A DNA stretch of 6,896 bases from Thermodesulfobacteriaceae bacterium (GTDB lineage Bacteria; Desulfobacterota; Dissulfuribacteria; Dissulfuribacterales; UBA3076), in assembly GCA_012961845.1 (NCBI GenBank), contig DTYO01000298.1, positions 1 to 6,896 of the forward strand. The letters run 5' to 3'. Of this stretch, positions 5,296 through 6,896 are shown one piece after another. The position numbers were made by a program, and so were the translations under genes. The notes beneath the pieces are model-generated. The model was not told the origin of the DNA and ran no database searches. It saw only the letters and a list, made by a program, of their open reading frames with translations. Every line of letters starts with the position of its first letter. Position 1 is the stretch's first letter.

Positions 5296-6527
5296 ATCCC
5301 CTGACCTTGAACAAAAGTCCTGGTTTCCCGCGGGGAAGTTCCTATCAGGACTATAAAAAATGTGAAAACGGCCTGATACCAGCCATGAAAGATATTGTAT
5401 CCGGTGAGACCGCATACAAAAAGCACGACAGGCCACGAAATCAATCCCGTCCTCCATCCCTGAACATCCTGAAAGATCATGCGGATGCTGTTGAACAGCA
5501 GCCACAGAAAGGAGCCCAGTCCAATGAGGCCGGTAGTACACAGCAGCATGAGAAAGAGATTGTGGGCATGATACGCATCTGAAAGATCGACATTGAGAGC
5601 TGTGAGCTCCTGGACATCCGGCACGATTCCTGTCATGGAGATCTCCCGGAAGACGTCTCTGAATGATGATATGCCTGCCCCGAATACAGGATCGTCCAGC
5701 CACACGAACCAGCAGATCTTCCAGATATAGATTCTGTGATACCAGGAGTATGGCTGGCCGAAATTGCCGGTCTGAAACAAATGGATTCCGAGATATACAC
5801 AGGCCACGAAAAATACGGCCAGTCCGGCAAGAACGGCTCGGCGTTTTCTGCAGGCATAGATCAGGTAAAAATAGAGAGCTGCCGCACAGGCAATCCAGGC
5901 CGTCCTGGTGTGGCCCTGAATAAGTTGTATGCAGGCGGTCAGGCCTGTGGAAAAGATACCTGCCCGTGCCAGTCTGTCAGGCGTTCTGCCCAGCAGACTC
6001 CAGCCCAGGAAAAAAGGGGCTGCATAGGCGGAAAAACCGGCGATCCGTTCAGCTTCCTTCAGTCTTTGCGTATACCTTGTCAGCGGACGTCCTATGATGT
6101 CGTGCCCGGTGGAATAGGCCATGACGGTGTTAATGGCTGCGAACACCACGGCACAGGCTAATCCGGCCAGCAGGTGCCCGGCAACGGGGCGCCTCCTGGA
6201 GACATCGAACATGGCCATGACAAAAATGATGTACCTGACATAAGCAAGGTCGTGAATCCAGCCCTTCCCCCCAGGGATGTTGAACAGCACACTTAGAATT
6301 ATGGCCGAATACCATGCCAGCCAGGGGGTTACCAGGGAATGTTTCATCACTGGAAGAAGGGACTCCCTTGCAAGAATAGACCTGGCAATCCAGGCGGCTG
6401 CAACCAGGGCGAGCACTGTTTCAAAGGCGGCATTGCCTGTAATGACTGCAACGGGAAGTGAGGAACCCAGATACAGACAGCAGGAATCAAGCCTGGCAGA
6501 CCATGTCTGGAGATCGGTTCGGCTCAT
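5292..6527 (-). CDS. O-antigen ligase / polymerase-like membrane protein (Wzy_C, WaaL-like)
   Basis: A 411-residue polytopic inner-membrane protein with about ten to twelve hydrophobic segments. The Wzy_C (O-antigen ligase) signature is intact: R208 in QGHTRTAW; R265 in YHRIYIWK; FGAG at 282-285 at the start of the large periplasmic loop; then HAHN at 320-323. H322 starts an H-x10-G pattern ending at G333, as in WaaL ligases. Such enzymes transfer lipid-linked glycans in the periplasm to lipid A-core or to proteins, or polymerise repeat units; sequence motifs alone do not separate these activities. It lies between two glycosyltransferase genes, which supports an envelope-polysaccharide role. 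It starts 51 bases after the upstream glycosyltransferase stop, with AGGA rather far (12 bases) from the ATG, and it overlaps the next gene by four bases. Confidence 0.85.
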   Translation of the reverse strand: MSRTDLQTWSARLDSCCLYLGSSLPVAVITGNAAFETVLALVAAAWIARSILARESLLPVMKHSLVTPWLAWYSAIILSVLFNIPGGKGWIHDLAYVRYIIFVMAMFDVSRRRPVAGHLLAGLACAVVFAAINTVMAYSTGHDIIGRPLTRYTQRLKEAERIAGFSAYAAPFFLGWSLLGRTPDRLARAGIFSTGLTACIQLIQGHTRTAWIACAAALYFYLIYACRKRRAVLAGLAVFFVACVYLGIHLFQTGNFGQPYSWYHRIYIWKICWFVWLDDPVFGAGISSFRDVFREISMTGIVPDVQELTALNVDLSDAYHAHNLFLMLLCTTGLIGLGSFLWLLFNSIRMIFQDVQGWRTGLISWPVVLFVCGLTGYNIFHGWYQAVFTFFIVLIGTSPRETRTFVQGQGI

Positions 6528-6578
6528 ATTTTCAATGATTCCTGGAAAAAGAGAGTCGACTGCGAAAACGTCCCGGTG

Positions 6579-6896
6579 TCACGAGACCATATTTTCGTAC
6601 AGTTTCAAGGTTTCGGTGCACATCCTGGCCGCAGTAAAATTCATCCTCACCCATTTCCGTCCGTTTTCTCCGCGCTGTTTTCTCAGTTTTTCGTTCAAGA
6701 TAGCCTCTCTAAGGGCCTCAGCCATACCGTCCGCATCTTCAGGTTCTGTAAGCCATCCGGTTACTCCGTCCCGGACTGTCTCGAGGCTTCCACCATGTGC
6801 TGAGGCGATAACGGGTTTCCCCATGGCCTGGGCCTCGACAGCGGTCTTGCCGAATGACTCGGCCTTGAAGGAAGTGGCGGAAACAACGATGTCGGA
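6579..6896 (-). CDS. Glycosyltransferase family 4, C-terminal part (runs off window end)
   Basis: The last 105 residues of a GT4-type glycosyltransferase; the N-terminal part lies beyond the right edge and the frame is open to base 6896. The visible part carries the E-x7-E donor-binding motif (ESFGKTAVE), followed by AQAMGKPVIASAHGG and ETVRDGVTGWL, the typical nucleotide-sugar-binding end of this family, and then the C-terminal helices. An ATG at 6824 is an internal methionine, not the start. It is the most upstream visible gene of the minus-strand polysaccharide operon, so the operon promoter is outside the window. Unlike the second glycosyltransferase of the operon, it keeps both glutamates. 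Substrate unknown. Confidence 0.92.
   Translation of the reverse strand, partial: SDIVVSATSFKAESFGKTAVEAQAMGKPVIASAHGGSLETVRDGVTGWLTEPEDADGMAEALREAILNEKLRKQRGENGRKWVRMNFTAARMCTETLKLYENMVS

Noticed and set aside
5296..5703. N-terminal extension of the second glycosyltransferase frame up to 5703
   Set aside because: It lies entirely inside the ligase gene in another frame, is not glycosyltransferase-like, and the ATG at 5295 with its ATGA overlap is a better start.
5736..6161. 141-codon plus-strand reading frame
   Set aside because: Antisense shadow of the ligase gene, whose membrane segments and catalytic motifs are continuous on the minus strand.

Overview
This window looks like ordinary chromosome from a Gram-negative bacterium of moderate GC content. 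The proteins resemble Desulfobacterota (the former Deltaproteobacteria) in style: a sigma-54 activator with the GAFTDA form of the contact loop, a lone PilZ protein and a type IV prepilin peptidase. The lineage is inferred from familiarity with these families, not from a database comparison.

Left part (about 1-3417). The left edge cuts through a tRNA-Phe(GAA) gene on the minus strand, which has a near-consensus sigma-70 promoter. A gene-free stretch of about 420 bases follows, holding a 9-bp inverted repeat and a third copy of the same motif. Three plus-strand genes come next: a small c-di-GMP-binding PilZ protein, a complete bifunctional prepilin peptidase (PilD/GspO type), and a NtrC-type response regulator (receiver, AAA+, Fis helix-turn-helix) with its own likely promoter. 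Together they suggest a surface-appendage or secretion theme: c-di-GMP sensing, maturation of type IV pilin-like proteins, and sigma-54-dependent transcription. No histidine kinase, pilin or pilus assembly gene is visible.

Right part (3461-6896, all minus strand). A cell-envelope polysaccharide operon enters from the right edge. In transcription order it holds a family-4 glycosyltransferase (cut by the window end), an O-antigen ligase/polymerase-like membrane protein (Wzy_C type), a second family-4-like glycosyltransferase, and an RsuA/RluB-type 23S rRNA pseudouridine synthase. The last three are joined by 4-base ATGA stop/start overlaps, so they are probably translated as a coupled unit. The operon converges on the response regulator across a 43-base gap with two small hairpins and no U-tract.

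I found no mobile element, CRISPR array, phage gene or clearly new system. The points worth a second look are modest: the repeated motif in the long tRNA-pilZ spacer, the G-to-D change in the sigma-54 contact motif, a mismatch in the tRNA anticodon stem, a glycosyltransferase without the usual E-x7-E glutamates, and an rRNA-modifying enzyme coupled to polysaccharide genes.
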